NCBI GenBank assembly: GCA_026419775.2
Contig: JAOPGA020000762.1
Coordinates: forward strand, 62,001-126,000
Reading direction: 5' to 3'
Source: Acrasis kona
Lineage: Eukaryota; Heterolobosea; Eutetramitea; Acrasida; Acrasidae
Length of the DNA stretch: 64,000 bases
The notes under the pieces are model-generated. The model saw only the letters and a list, made by a program, of their open reading frames with translations, was not told where the DNA came from and ran no database searches. Every line of letters starts with the position of its first letter. Within the stretch, counting starts at the first letter, position 1. The translations under genes were made by a program, and so were the position numbers. Below are positions 9,160 through 19,965 of the stretch, one piece after another.

Positions 9160-9663
9160 TTACAGGTATTGAAGGAGTCTCGCCAGTGCACGATATGACA
9201 ATTTTGTATCCTCCTCAAATTGAGTACCACCGCCTATAGGACTTGTTTTGCTCTGCTCAGAATTCTCATATATCTGTAAAAAGGTATCAAAAGCAACGCA
9301 GCCGTCTTGGTCCCGGACTTCATCAAACATCATGTATAAATTTTTAACTCCCTGGATTTTTGTATCAAGGTCTACGAAACCATTGGATGAGATGTTATTC
9401 CACCTACACAAGTTAGTACAATCCAACATTTAATTAATTAGCTACCATAGTATAAATTCTTTAAAGTGAACTTGCATAGTGTTGTTCGTCCGTGTAAGCT
9501 CAAATACAGCTTCAATATAAGCCGGGGTCAAGTACTGGGCAGGTAATCCCAGCTGATGAAGCACATCCCTCAGCTCGTCTTTGCGAATCATGTCATCTCT
9601 ATCATGGTCATGCATATGAAAGAGGTCATAAACCACATCGACAGCAGAATGGTCATCAATCAT
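9160..9663 (-). CDS. Small EF-hand calcium-binding protein
   Basis: Two exons joined over a 42-nt intron (9445-9404, with branch-like TACTAAC) give 153 residues from the ATG at 9663. One good EF-hand loop is visible: DHDRDDMIRKDE, with Asp at positions 1, 3 and 5 and Glu at 12, flanked by helices. A second, FDEVRDQDGCVAFDTF, keeps the Gly and hydrophobic positions but lacks acidic residues at 1 and 12 and is probably degenerate. The same frame is open upstream to an ATG at 9894, but that part is rich in Ile, Lys and Leu and reads as non-coding. It could be a calcineurin-B/calmodulin-type sensor; the partner is unknown. Confidence 0.7.
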
Positions 9664-9894
9664 GTTTTGTTGATAATTTATTAATATTTCGGATCTTATG
9701 AAGAAATTTATAACCACCAATTTAACCACTAAAATCTGAATATAGCCATCAAGTTGAAGTATCGGGAATAGTTTAAATACTTTACAATGATACTTCCTTC
9801 CCTGTTTGAGTGTGTACCGCAATCGATTCGTTTTTAATTTTATTATTATTGCAAGAATAACCATTTTTATACGTGAAGCAGTTAAAATGTTCAT

Positions 9895-10302
9895 ATCAAT
9901 GATAGAATTTTTGGCAATTACAGTGAGATTACCAACGTATACTAATTACACGTGCAGCTCATCATATAATCATTGATGCGGGCCTACTGATTCTCGTTTG
10001 TTCATTGAAAGGGGTTTCTTCGTTAACCCGCGAAATAGCTTTGGAGAATGCGGGGGATCTATTGGATTAAATTCCAGTATTACAATCAATTGTGGATTTA
10101 ACTTTTCTTCATCAAATTCTTAAATTCTCAGAAGTTAATGTTTCCTCTTAGCCCTTAATGACCTCCAACTTCCGATTTTTTATTTCTGCAAAAACAGATG
10201 ATCCTGTTAAGTTTTTAGTATTTTAAAAAACTACGTCAGTAAAACTGTAAAAGAAAGCAACATCCAACACTAAAGAACACACATTATGAATAATTAATAT
10301 TT
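9895..10302. other. Intergenic, no feature seen
   Basis: About 400 bp of AT-rich sequence between the EF-hand gene and the 3' end of the F-box gene. I see no RNA gene, repeat or convincing coding frame. Confidence 0.5.
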
Positions 10303-10953
10303 TTATAATATTTTGTCTTGGACACAAACGAAATCGGTGAACTGATGTTCTGCAATCCATCCCCAGTCCTCTGTTCTTGTCACTTTTAGAGAGGGGAAGC
10401 TTAATGTTCCGCGCCTATAGATTGTTCTGCCGTCCTCACTAATTCTCCAAACTCCCAAATCGACGGAATATTCTCCACCGCCAAAGTTTTGAACGCTTTT
10501 GTAGTGGTCTCTCGAGAATACCATCTCTCCGGTAAAGTAACCTCTCATTTTAGATTGATACGTCCATTTTGTATTCCTCAAGTCTTCCGGTGTCATTTGC
10601 TCTCTCTCACCGTCGCACATTGCATCATAGTATAGATTCTTCCAATCTCTCTCTCCATCCTTAAACAATTGAGAGGTAAACTTGTTGATTACCTTTCCCT
10701 TCCAATCAATCTCACAGAACCTCTTCCACAAGTACTGTTGGTGACTAAATTTATACATGTCAGAGCTCACTTCCTCACAACAAATAAGATCATCCGGCTC
10801 CAGGAACTGCATTATATAGTCGCACAACTCCTCTGGTATAGCCAATAAAAAGTTGACGCGGTGCTCCTCATTTGATTTCTGTATAAGATCGATGTCCTCA
10901 TCATCTTTCATTATTTCTTGTTGTGCCATGTGGAGTGTGGCTGTGCTTGACAT
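10303..10953 (-). CDS. F-box protein
   Basis: A single-exon gene of 216 residues. Residues about 36-85 form an F-box: LLAIPEELCDYIMQFLEPDD, ICCEEVSSDMYKF, QYLWKRFCEID, the usual Skp1-binding helix pattern. After it comes a motif common in F-box proteins (DWKNLYYDAM). The C-terminal 90 residues (KMRGYFTGEMVFSR, FGGGEYSVDLGVWRI) look like a compact beta-rich substrate module, not LRR or WD repeats. It would recruit a substrate to an SCF ubiquitin ligase; the target is unknown. Its 5' end faces the glutathione transferase gene across a 411-bp divergent promoter. Confidence 0.8.
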   Translation of the reverse strand: MSSTATLHMAQQEIMKDDEDIDLIQKSNEEHRVNFLLAIPEELCDYIMQFLEPDDLICCEEVSSDMYKFSHQQYLWKRFCEIDWKGKVINKFTSQLFKDGERDWKNLYYDAMCDGEREQMTPEDLRNTKWTYQSKMRGYFTGEMVFSRDHYKSVQNFGGGEYSVDLGVWRISEDGRTIYRRGTLSFPSLKVTRTEDWGWIAEHQFTDFVCVQDKIL

Positions 10954-11364
10954 TCACAAGTTCAAATATGATCACGGGTAAAACCTAGTTTACAATTTAT
11001 CGAACAATGAGATAGCCGTGCCCTAGCTAGAAAAGTACTCGCCTGGTAAACCTGAAACAACTAGGGAGTAAAACCAAATGTCACAAGGAACCTCTGTACC
11101 ATTTATCTTCGTCTTGCTATTGTTCACTAAACCTCTGCGGATTTTTGAATAAGTCCTGTAGTCTCACAAATATTTTCCAAATGAATCATTGTAGAGTTTT
11201 GTGCTTATAAAAAACTAACTTCTTCTGTTGTATTGCAATAAGAATCTCATAAGAGTTTGAAGGCCTTTTTGACATGTTAGGAATGCGGGCTCTTTCACGG
11301 AATTCCTCAGAGACCCGACAAGATAACTTGCGGCAATCAAGCGTGATAATTCACAGACAGAAAA
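10954..11364. promoter_or_regulatory. Divergent promoter region, F-box / GST
   Basis: These 411 bp separate two divergent gene starts. There is no coding frame longer than a couple of dozen codons and no RNA gene. Core elements are not recognisable by eye. Confidence 0.4.
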
Positions 11365-12048
11365 ATGAGCACAAGTGAAGATTTGACACTACACCACCTT
11401 ACCTCTTCTCAAAGCATGAGGATATTGTTCGCTTTGGAGGATTTAAAAGTGCCTTACAATTTGAACGTTATAAAAAGGGATATAAGCAGAAGTTATCCAC
11501 AACTTGACGAAGTGCATCCCTTAGGAAAGTCACCCGTTCTCACCGACAAAGGAAGGTCATTTGCGGAGAGCCGTATCATTCTACAGTACTTGAAAGATTA
11601 TTATTCAAGCGGTGCATGGGACAAATCCGGAGACGACAAATTTCGCGATGATTATTTTGCAGAATTCTCAAATGCAACATTGTCTCCAAAAATGATGATG
11701 TTGATGTTTTTTGAACTCATTCCAGCCATGTCCCCGTGGTACGTGAAACCATTAATGAATGGAATATTCAACAACATTACTCCCATGTTCAAGAAGGATT
11801 TGGATAAGCCGTTTCAGCTAATGGAGGAAGCTTTGTCAAAACAACCTTACTTTGGAGGGGATAACATTGGCTTGTCAGACTTCAGCATGAGCTGGCCAAT
11901 GGATTGGGCTGACCAACGGAAATACATCGACTTCTCATTGTATCCAAACATTAAGAAGTGGTACGATAGCATCCGCGACAGAGAATCATATAAAGTTGCA
12001 CTAGAGAAGGGTGGCCCTTACGATTTGGTGTTCTTTGAATACAAATAA
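11365..12048 (+). CDS. Glutathione S-transferase
   Basis: Single-exon, 227 residues, the usual length for a cytosolic GST. The thioredoxin-fold half shows SSQSMRILFALEDLKVPY and the cis-Pro/Ser-binding pair HPLGKSPVLTD and FAESRIILQYL, which bind glutathione. The C-terminal helical half includes PYFGGDNIGLSDFSMSWP, equivalent to the conserved N-capping region (G...SxAD). It resembles the fungal/bacterial GTT1-like group more than animal classes. The likely role is detoxification by conjugation or peroxide reduction. Confidence 0.88.
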   Translation: MSTSEDLTLHHLTSSQSMRILFALEDLKVPYNLNVIKRDISRSYPQLDEVHPLGKSPVLTDKGRSFAESRIILQYLKDYYSSGAWDKSGDDKFRDDYFAEFSNATLSPKMMMLMFFELIPAMSPWYVKPLMNGIFNNITPMFKKDLDKPFQLMEEALSKQPYFGGDNIGLSDFSMSWPMDWADQRKYIDFSLYPNIKKWYDSIRDRESYKVALEKGGPYDLVFFEYK

Positions 12049-12152
12049 TAAAGCACTTAATTGAACACTTGGGGTATGAAATTTTCCACGCATTTATTTG
12101 GATTTGTTCCACTGTAATTTTTGTTTCTTGACAATTTCTTGTTTTATATCAA

Positions 12153-13253
12153 TTAGCAAGATGATCTTCTATCTGATCTTGACTCGCAGTCCCAACTTAC
12201 AACATCTCTTCCTTGGGCAGCTTCTACTGGCAGGTCATTATATTGAACTGAAGGTACACTTTCAGCAGATATTATTCTGCATTTGTAAATCTGACTGTCT
12301 TCATCCAAGTAGAACACATGATTCCACTCAGTGGTAAAATCGTACTTTTCTCGAACGAACCAACCATTGTCTCTTCCTACTGCAGTGATTATATTTCTGT
12401 CGTTAGAATAAACTAGTCTGTCCAAAGTAATATCATTAAACACAAAGCAGTTGTTGTATTGGTCGAATATTTTTTTAAGACCACTGACACCCTGATAGTT
12501 GCCTTGCACATCGACAACTATGACCCTTCCCATATTAAGAAAATGTACATCCTTTCTGAAGATATTTGCTTCCAAAATATCATCGTATTTTCTGTCTGAA
12601 AAAAGTTGGTAGAATTTTTTTACATTACTTAAACCCTTGTCAGGGGTTTTCTGTGTTATTTTATTTATTGGTCTATGTACGTAGTCATTTGGTCCATTTA
12701 TAGTTTCGCCATTAATAGCTCTGAAGTCGACTACCAGTCCTTTGTTGTTCAGGATCCAGTAATGGTTCGATTCAGTATAAAAGCGTCTTCCGTCCTTGGC
12801 ATATGTTCCTGAGTCATGACAAGAGACGGTTACTGTCAATCCGTCATCACTTTGGCTGAACTCGTAAGGACAATACAAATCGTATTGATAACCACCTGTC
12901 AATCTACTAAAGAAAGTTCTCACTCCTCTTGTAATGATGTTGCCATGTTTATCTACGACATCTTCTTTACCTTTGTACCTTCCTGCTATGTGTCCACCTG
13001 CGTTTGGACTTCCTGTCTGATCCAGCCAATTGACTTGATCATCTAGATTATCTAAAACGCCTTGTATGTTTTTTGATATAAACATGTTGTACATGTTTGC
13101 TAGTTTCCTGCAACTTGCTGGTGCATCGTCTGGTAGGTGCACAAATGGACTTGTACTGCATTCTTCTGTCTCTGGGTTGTATGTTGTGTTCATTTGTTTA
13201 TTGTTGTGTAGGCAGTTAATATCTTTCGATTTTATACTTTGTCGTGGAGGCAT
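12153..13253 (-). CDS. Tandem SnoaL/NTF2-like protein
   Basis: Single-exon, 366 residues. Two similar units of about 130-140 residues, roughly 50-190 and 205-350, each start with a helical segment (MYNMFISKNIQGVLDNLDDQ; KKFYQLFSDRKYDDILEANI). Each then has a W or F plus G-rich turn and beta strands of the cone-shaped NTF2-like fold (SnoaL or ketosteroid-isomerase superfamily). An N-terminal tail of about 45 residues is unstructured. Such proteins can be enzymes or simple ligand binders; no catalytic set is certain here. It lies tail-to-tail with the GST gene. Confidence 0.65.
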   Translation of the reverse strand: MPPRQSIKSKDINCLHNNKQMNTTYNPETEECSTSPFVHLPDDAPASCRKLANMYNMFISKNIQGVLDNLDDQVNWLDQTGSPNAGGHIAGRYKGKEDVVDKHGNIITRGVRTFFSRLTGGYQYDLYCPYEFSQSDDGLTVTVSCHDSGTYAKDGRRFYTESNHYWILNNKGLVVDFRAINGETINGPNDYVHRPINKITQKTPDKGLSNVKKFYQLFSDRKYDDILEANIFRKDVHFLNMGRVIVVDVQGNYQGVSGLKKIFDQYNNCFVFNDITLDRLVYSNDRNIITAVGRDNGWFVREKYDFTTEWNHVFYLDEDSQIYKCRIISAESVPSVQYNDLPVEAAQGRDVVSWDCESRSDRRSSC

Positions 13254-13750
13254 GTTGAATCTTAAATAATACCTACATTTTGAGATGGTTTCTAGTTTTA
13301 GTACCTCTAAAACTAGTAGGTAATCACATCGACCTTTTCAAAAATTAGATAACGGGAAGACGATGGCCTATTTTCAATAGAAAATTATTGCAAAAGGGTT
13401 ACCAAATAAATCTTGTACATGGATAAATTAAGAACTAGAAGTAGATTAACCAGAGTATGACCTACCAACTCATAATACCTTTGTAAAAGTAATCCAAGTA
13501 AGGTGAGCACTGATCATCGCGTCGCAGTTTAGAATTGATTATAGTGGTTGGGTACGCTAACCATTGTTTGAATATGTATATTTTTAAGTAATCACACCAT
13601 ACAAGCAATTGAAAGAAGAAGTCTACAATTGTGCTATTTTTTTTGTATTAACAATTTTTATTTAATAAATATTTATGTTCAGTAGAGTTTATATCATGTC
13701 ATTTGTGACCATGTACATTTTTTTAAATATCTACTAGCGTTGTGATGACA
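13254..13750. other. Intergenic, no feature seen
   Basis: About 500 bp upstream of the NTF2-like gene and downstream of the LRR gene, both on the minus strand. AT-rich, with AATAAA-type signals for the LRR gene on the minus strand. No RNA gene or repeat was found. Confidence 0.45.
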
Positions 13751-15643
13751 TTATGAATACGAAAAACCATCTACAACAATTTGAATACCATACTTTAAAG
13801 CTCTCTTTGCCAATGACAATTTGTCACTTTCATCGATGTAACTAGTTGTTAGTGATACGAGTCGTGGTGAGCTATACATTATATCCTGCCTTGTAAGACG
13901 TTCATTTTTAATCTGTTGCTTCAATAATGAGATTCCAGAGCTCACAATCTCAACACTAGTGAGATGCATCTCTACTATTGTTGTGTTGTCTACAAAAAGA
14001 GTTTTTGAAGAAGCAGGCGTAATGTTACGACACCGACACAAGTTGATGACCTTCAGTGTTGTGTTCCTACTGAGACATGAAAGAGCATCATCACTAACAG
14101 TTGTATCAAATAAGCACAAATACACAATAGTAGGACAAGATAAAAGAGCTCTTGCAGCCTGACTGCTAATCGCCTGGCCACCTAAGCGAAGAGAAGTAAG
14201 ATGTGGGATGTTAGCCAGAGGTAACATGTCGTCCAACATAATGTTTGACAATGAGATGCGCTTTAGACTTTCATTGCCCTTAAAGCAATTAGAAACAATT
14301 CCGTCTTGTTCCACGACCCTTGTATTTGAATTTAACGGTATCAATTTATGTACCGCAATCTCTTCAATATTACGATGTTGTGACAACAATTTTAAACCTT
14401 CTTTTGTAATGCTGTCATTACAAGAGATATTCAAATATTTCAAGTCAACCAATATGAGTAGGATGGAATGCAAGGTGGGATCAGTTATATTACAGTCTAC
14501 TAGACTAAGCGTTCGGAGGTTGGCACAAGATAATATATAGAGTTCAACAAATCCCTCGGGCTTTACCTGTTGGTTGTACAAATGGATCGCCGTTAGGGTC
14601 AGGTTAGGTTGAATTGCATCAAAACCACCGCATACACGAAGGGAATGTAGGGACAAAGTTTCTAATTTTGTCAATTCATTGAACACATCAAACAACGAAA
14701 CAACATTAATTTGATTATTTCCCATCACACGCACATCAATTTTAATTAGAGAATTCTTGAACCGCTTCAACCGTTTAAAATCTTTATACTCGCCGCAAGT
14801 AAATGATAATTCTTTTAATTTCACAAGATTAGTTGTCAAGATGGAATCCAAGTGTGGAGCAAACTCTATATGAAGTTTCTCTAAAGCCAATAGCGGGGGT
14901 AAATAACTGGGCATGTACTTTTCAAACACATTAAATTGTTTTAATTTGTGGTTGGGTTGCATGGACGGCATGTCGGACTCGACACCACCCGAACACGATA
15001 CCCTTCTTACGGTCAATGCCTCGAGGTGATGTAATTTGGACAAGAGATTTTGTAAAACTAAATCATCAATAAAATCAACAATTTCAAGTTTAACTAAATG
15101 ACTACAGTTTAGGAGCCCATTATAAAGAGACCCCTTGTCAATAAATGGTGCGCTCGGGCATATTTTGATAAAAGTAAGATTGCGTGGGGTGTGTTTGGAC
15201 CACATGTCGAAAAACTCCTTGTTTGTGGTGCAGTTGACCACTAGTGTACTTAATGCTGTGAAGATTGGTTTTAAAAGTGTTTGGCAGATGGTGGTGTCCA
15301 TGAGATCTACTTCCACATCGTTGACCTCATCGTCGTCGTCATCGTCGCTGTCCAACCAATCGTCTTGCTCTGGTGATATAGGCTCCTGCTTACGAATATA
15401 TGGCGCAATTAAAGATGAACGGAGAACTACTCCTCTTCGAATTGAAAAATTCACAAAGAGAATGTGCACTGATCCATCTGGAAATCTACCATATAGGGAT
15501 TTATATACTGTACGATTAAATTCCAGTAGTGGGGTTATGTTCCCTGAATGTATAGATATGACGTGAGAAAAGGATAAAATCAACGGTATAATGTCGCTTG
15601 GTACGTGTTGTCTTATTCCCTCGCATAAAGTTCTTAACGACAT
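13751..15643 (-). CDS. Leucine-rich-repeat protein with F-box-like start
   Basis: A single-exon protein of 630 residues. The N-terminus, LCEGIRQHVPSDIIPLILSF, has the look of an F-box-like helix pair but is too short to be sure. An acidic linker with a run of Asp (about residues 100-110) follows. From about 130 to 600 there are repeated LRR segments of the cysteine-containing/RNase-inhibitor kind, for example LRTLSLVDCNITDPTLHSIL, LKYLNISCNDSITKEGLKLL and LKVINLCRCRNITPASS. These proteins often select substrates for SCF ligases. It is divergent from ALC1 with only 91 bp between the two start codons. Confidence 0.75.
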   Translation of the reverse strand: MSLRTLCEGIRQHVPSDIIPLILSFSHVISIHSGNITPLLEFNRTVYKSLYGRFPDGSVHILFVNFSIRRGVVLRSSLIAPYIRKQEPISPEQDDWLDSDDDDDDEVNDVEVDLMDTTICQTLLKPIFTALSTLVVNCTTNKEFFDMWSKHTPRNLTFIKICPSAPFIDKGSLYNGLLNCSHLVKLEIVDFIDDLVLQNLLSKLHHLEALTVRRVSCSGGVESDMPSMQPNHKLKQFNVFEKYMPSYLPPLLALEKLHIEFAPHLDSILTTNLVKLKELSFTCGEYKDFKRLKRFKNSLIKIDVRVMGNNQINVVSLFDVFNELTKLETLSLHSLRVCGGFDAIQPNLTLTAIHLYNQQVKPEGFVELYILSCANLRTLSLVDCNITDPTLHSILLILVDLKYLNISCNDSITKEGLKLLSQHRNIEEIAVHKLIPLNSNTRVVEQDGIVSNCFKGNESLKRISLSNIMLDDMLPLANIPHLTSLRLGGQAISSQAARALLSCPTIVYLCLFDTTVSDDALSCLSRNTTLKVINLCRCRNITPASSKTLFVDNTTIVEMHLTSVEIVSSGISLLKQQIKNERLTRQDIMYSSPRLVSLTTSYIDESDKLSLAKRALKYGIQIVVDGFSYS

Positions 15644-15734
15644 TGCTAATTCTTCGCCAACTGACTTGTGGGTGATATGAATGTTCGGTAAGTGCTTGTT
15701 GTTTCAGAAATGAAGCATTGTAAATTAATCAAAT
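15644..15734. promoter_or_regulatory. Short shared divergent promoter, LRR gene / ALC1
   Basis: Only 91 bp lie between the start codons of two divergent genes, so both promoters and both 5' UTRs must share this stretch. No specific element is recognisable. Confidence 0.4.
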
Positions 15735-18700
15735 ATGACACAAGAGGAGTTTTTGGACCATTCCTACGAGAGACAGAATCTTATCACGGACGCCCTTTTA
15801 ACAAACCTTGATGTCCCAAGCACTATAAGCCCGAATATAACTCTTCGTGAACACCAGAAGATCGGAATAAAGTGGATTACCACAATTTTTCAGAATGATG
15901 GCAAAGGGGCAATATTAGGAGATGATATGGGACTTGGGAAAACACTTCAAGTTATAGGCTCAATTGCATATTTGATGGACAACAAAATTATAACCGACCC
16001 TTTTCTGGTCGTGTGTCCCCTGTCGTTAGTTCAAAATTGGGAGTTAGAATTCCAGAAATTTACGCCTTCGATAAAGGTTTTCAAGTACCTTGGTAACAAG
16101 GATAAAAGAGAGGAGATGCAGAACCAACTATCAACGGAGGTAAGTAAGTCTACATTACTTTCAACTTCTAACTGTTAAGATCGCCGCACCTCACTTTCAA
16201 TGTTTAATTTCTAGCTATGGTAAGGTTGTGATTAAGTTTAATTGTAACTCAAAGAAGTAGAGACCATCATTACTGATGCTGATTTTCTTTCGCAATTCAA
16301 ATGGTCCTCTGTAGTGGTAGATGAAGCCCATCGTTTAAAAAACAACAAAACAGTTTTATACACTACACTACAAGATAATTTTTCGGGATTTAGACTTTTG
16401 TTGACGGGAACACCAGTGCAAAACAATGTCCATGAACTATGGTCTCTACTGCATTTCATTGATCCAACCACATTTGATGAACAATTTCTGGAGTGGTTCC
16501 CTCAATCAAATCTAAGTGGAGACGCACTTGATACATTTCATGCTTCTTTGAGACCGTACATGCTCCGAAGGAAAAAATCGGACGTACTGAAGGACTTGCC
16601 CGATAAGCATGAATCCATTCTTTATACAAAGTTAACAAAAATGCAACGGTGCGTGGAATTTAGTTTTATCAACTCACAATTGTAGTGATGTTTATAGAGG
16701 AGTTTTGACTAAGGATAGAAAAATGGTTGGAGGGAAGAATTCGACCTCTTTAACCAACACCCTACTTAATTTAAGAAAGTGCTGCAACCACCCATATCTT
16801 TTTGAAGGTGTAGAGCCTGAGCCTTTTGTTGAGGGAGAGCACATTGTGCTGAACAGCGGAAAAAGTAAGTACGTAGATAACAACCTATTTAATCTATCAA
16901 GTGATCATCTTGGACAAATTACTTGAAAAAATGAAGAGGGAGAATCATAAAGTGTTGATATTTTCACAAATGACTGCTACTTTAGATATTATTCAAGATT
17001 ATATGCATTTACGCAAGTATTCCTATGAGCGGTTGGACGGCTCTGCACGTGGAGAGGAACGTTATAATTCTGTAGATCGCTTTTGTACAGACAATGACGT
17101 TTTTGCTTTTCTGTTGTCAACGAGGGCAGGAGGTGTTGGATTGAACTTGGTGGCCGCAAACGTTGTTATATTCATCGATCAAGATTTTAACCCCCAGATG
17201 GATTTACAAGCACAAGAACGCGCCCATCGAATAGGCCAAACAAAAGATGTCCACGTTTATAGGTAATTGCTGNTTTTTTCTTTTTATTAAATCAAATAGG
17301 ATCATAACAGAGAATACAGTAGAGGAGATCATTCTTAAGAGATCATTGAGGAAGATTAAATTATCTGAACAATTAATCGAAAGCGGAAGCTTTTCCAACA
17401 CAGCATACGATGATACTTTGACAGATAGTGAGACGGCCAAGATGATAAGATATGGTATCCACGCGTTGAACGATCAAAATGATGATGACCAGGCATTGGT
17501 CAACATTGACATTGAAGATGTACTTAAAAGAGTAAGCCTGAGATTAATAAATCATTAACTTGTGTTAGGAAAAAATAATTGATTTTGATTCTGAGGACGA
17601 GCAAGAAGACTCCGAGGAAGCTAACAATGACGAAAACATTTATCTTTATCAGGGGAAGAATTATGGCAAAGAAAAAGCCAAACAAAGAAAAAAGAAGGCA
17701 CATGAAGGGGGTTCTAATCTAGGCGATCTTGATCAAAACGAAAGCTACGAGGAGGACGAAAGCGACGGAGAAGATGTCATACAAAGGGTGGTAAGTACTG
17801 CAAGTTACAATTTATTTAATCGTCCATAGTACAAACTACGCGGCCGCACTATTAATAGAACACCAAAGAAAGCACGTCGTGCAAAGGACCCAACGTACAC
17901 TTCTAGAAACATTCAAATACCTACCGACTACCAACCAGTGCACGCTGACATTTTCTCCCCTACTCTCGATGACTCCAACCTTGACACGAACAGCGTAGTT
18001 AGACAAAGAATAGAATATACAATTGGAGACGTTACGGATCAATCGGAACGTGATGGTCCTGTCATTGTCATCAAGTAAGACCCTCTTTACATTTTCCTCT
18101 AATTTTTTGTAGTTGTGTATCGGATCGTGGGTTATGGCCTAATGGTGGATTGGCAAATAAAATCCTTCAGAACCTGTCACAGGAAGCTAAAACAAATTAC
18201 GAACAGGCCGCGCGGAACGAAGACATTAACTTGGGGGATGCACATTTAATCATGGTGGAAGATCACGGAAACGAACAAGGAGAACCTTTATACATTTGTA
18301 ACGTAATTGCTCAAGAATATGATTTTGAAAAGAATACACATGGAGGAATTGTTATGACTGCTTTAGAGTCGGCTCTCAATAAAGTCGCATATGCTGCAAA
18401 TTCTCTTTCAGGTAATTCCTTGTCTTGTTCTAGATTAATCTTTTTAGCGAGCGTACATTTACCAAGGATCGGGTATGGTCTTAAAAACTTTAACTGGTAT
18501 GGACTTGAAAGAATTATAAAAAAATGTTTGCCGAGCGTCGGAATCAAAACATACGTTTATTATTACAAGAGAGGAGCCACGAAAAGTGTCAGCAATTCTT
18601 CTCACCACCAAAAACCTGTGGTTCATGTGGCCAAGAATGTTAAAGATGTTTTTGAAGACTTGAGAATTTGTTTGTATAAAGTACAGGATAAAGAATTGGA

Positions 18701-18881
18701 AAATTCGCTTCGAAAGAAAATTGTTGCGAATGGCGGTATTGCTTGCTCCAAATTAGATGGTTCCGTTGATGTTGTTGTTGCGACTAGTGTTCTTCAAGAT
18801 GTTGAACTTGATTCATTTATGGAGAGCCATCCTGATGTAAAATTAGAAAATATCGGTTGGGTGAATAAAACTATTAGCTAA
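15735..18881 (+). CDS. CHD1L: ALC1/CHD1L chromatin remodeller with macro and BRCT domains
   Basis: A SNF2-family ATPase that slides nucleosomes at DNA breaks. Nine exons give 948 residues (exon sum an exact multiple of three). The introns are 16140-16179, 16220-16254, 16649-16685, 16865-16901, 17263-17299, 17532-17568, 17791-17829 and 18075-18112; one contains an N. The helicase core has GDDMGLGKT (about 62-70), VVDEAHRL (about 170), [22 protein letters not shown], and the motif pair [11 protein letters not shown] and [10 protein letters not shown]. An acidic linker follows. Then comes a macro domain that aligns with human ALC1 ([39 protein letters not shown]), the poly(ADP-ribose) reader. 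The last 90 residues look like a BRCT domain ([18 protein letters not shown] to GWVNKTIS). A PARP1-type gene lies 5.5 kb downstream on the same strand. Confidence 0.92.
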
Positions 18882-19056
18882 TAACTTTCATCATATTGTT
18901 TGAATAACATGTTGACTTTATCGGTCGCAGAAATTATGTTTACACTTACAAAATCAACCAAGGAGTGAATTGTTATTATAGTGCACTTTTCAAAATAAAT
19001 ATTCTTTCAACAAACCAATCACGACCAATCCAACCAACACAGGCGGAGATAATACG
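18882..19056. other. ALC1 3' flank
   Basis: AT-rich sequence after the ALC1 stop, with AATAAA near 18997. It leads into a coding-like fragment whose own start is not visible. Confidence 0.35.
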
Positions 19057-19437
19057 CTCAAGGTCATCCTAGACCAAATTAAAGAGATCAGAACGGATCA
19101 AGAACACACCAAAGAACAACTAAAGGAATGCAATACAAGCATCAAATCAATTTCCGACAGACAGGATACCCAAGAATACGAAATNAAAAAAATGGATTCC
19201 GATGTATCAACCGCCATCACCAACATGGACTCTAAATTCGATAAGATGATGGAAATGATGAAAGTTTTCGGTAACCAATTATCGGGTAAGAAAGGACCGA
19301 GTAGAGGAAGGAAGAGAGCTAATGACGACGACGAATACGATGAAGAAGAAGGAAGGATGGAGGATGACAATAACGACGACGAACCCACTGCATCCCCAAA
19401 AAAGAAACCACGCACCAACAAGTCAAAATCAAAGTGA
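19057..19437 (+). pseudogene. Coiled-coil, acidic-tailed gene fragment without a clear start
   Basis: An open frame from about 19037 to TGA at 19437 reads as heptad-like coiled coil (LKVILDQIKEIRTDQEHTKE, then SIKSISDRQDTQEYE) followed by a highly acidic and then basic tail (NDDDEYDEEEG; SPKKKPRTNKSKSK, nuclear-signal-like). The first in-frame ATG is at 19192, well inside the coiled coil, so the 5' part appears to be lost or in an unseen exon. One base (19185) is N. The family is not recognised. It stands at the left edge of a rearranged block. Confidence 0.4.
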
Positions 19438-19646
19438 AACTGGTGTAAGGCGTATTAATAATATAATTAAATTTCTAATCAAAAAGTGAAAGACAACTGA
19501 TCTCTATCAAATCCTATAGACCAAAGTAGGTATTCAATTTTATTTTGGTAACAACCATTCCAAACAAGTTCAAGTAATTATCATCCGGCATGACCAGACC
19601 CTTATAGCGGAGGAGACTGTTTGTACCATTACTTTGAAGAGTTTGT

Positions 19647-19965
19647 AGTAAACCTTATCCAAGTTAAGTTAATTTTGTGAAACAAGAGCGTTGACATGTC
19701 CACAAAAACCAATCCTGGCACCAAAGGTCACAACCGCGGCAAAACCACTACCGTTGGATAATCACCAAAAGAATTCTCATCTGCAGATGCGTGACAAATC
19801 AAATAGTAGCGATCTCTACCAGATTCTACCAAAAAATAACATAGTGGAAGGTTATGAATGCAAGTCAGGTGCACAAAAAATCAATTTCCACAGTTTAGAT
19901 CGTCACTTACGAAAATTGAACGCTGGAAAAGATTCAAAATTCATCATGATCATGGTGGCGATGAC
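19647..19965 (+). pseudogene. Partial, internally deleted recent copy of the P-loop NTPase gene
   Basis: Three pieces match the gene at 20850: 19647-19713 matches 20801-20867 (5' flank plus the first codons, about 65 of 67 bases), 19714-19762 matches 22295-22343, and 19763-19965 matches about 22415-22618 with roughly one substitution and one 1-base difference. Two large internal segments are missing, each joined at a few bases of shared sequence (AAT-like and AT-like junctions). The near-identity says the duplication is very recent. It includes promoter-proximal DNA, so it was made by DNA duplication and deletion and not through an mRNA. Confidence 0.85.

Noticed and set aside
9664-9894. Upstream 77-codon extension of the EF-hand gene
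   Set aside because: Rich in Ile, Lys and Leu from AT-rich DNA, with no EF-hand text. The ATG at 9663 gives a sensible protein.
15135-15566. 143-codon plus frame within the LRR gene
   Set aside because: Antisense shadow; Ser-rich text arises from the acidic Asp run of the real gene.
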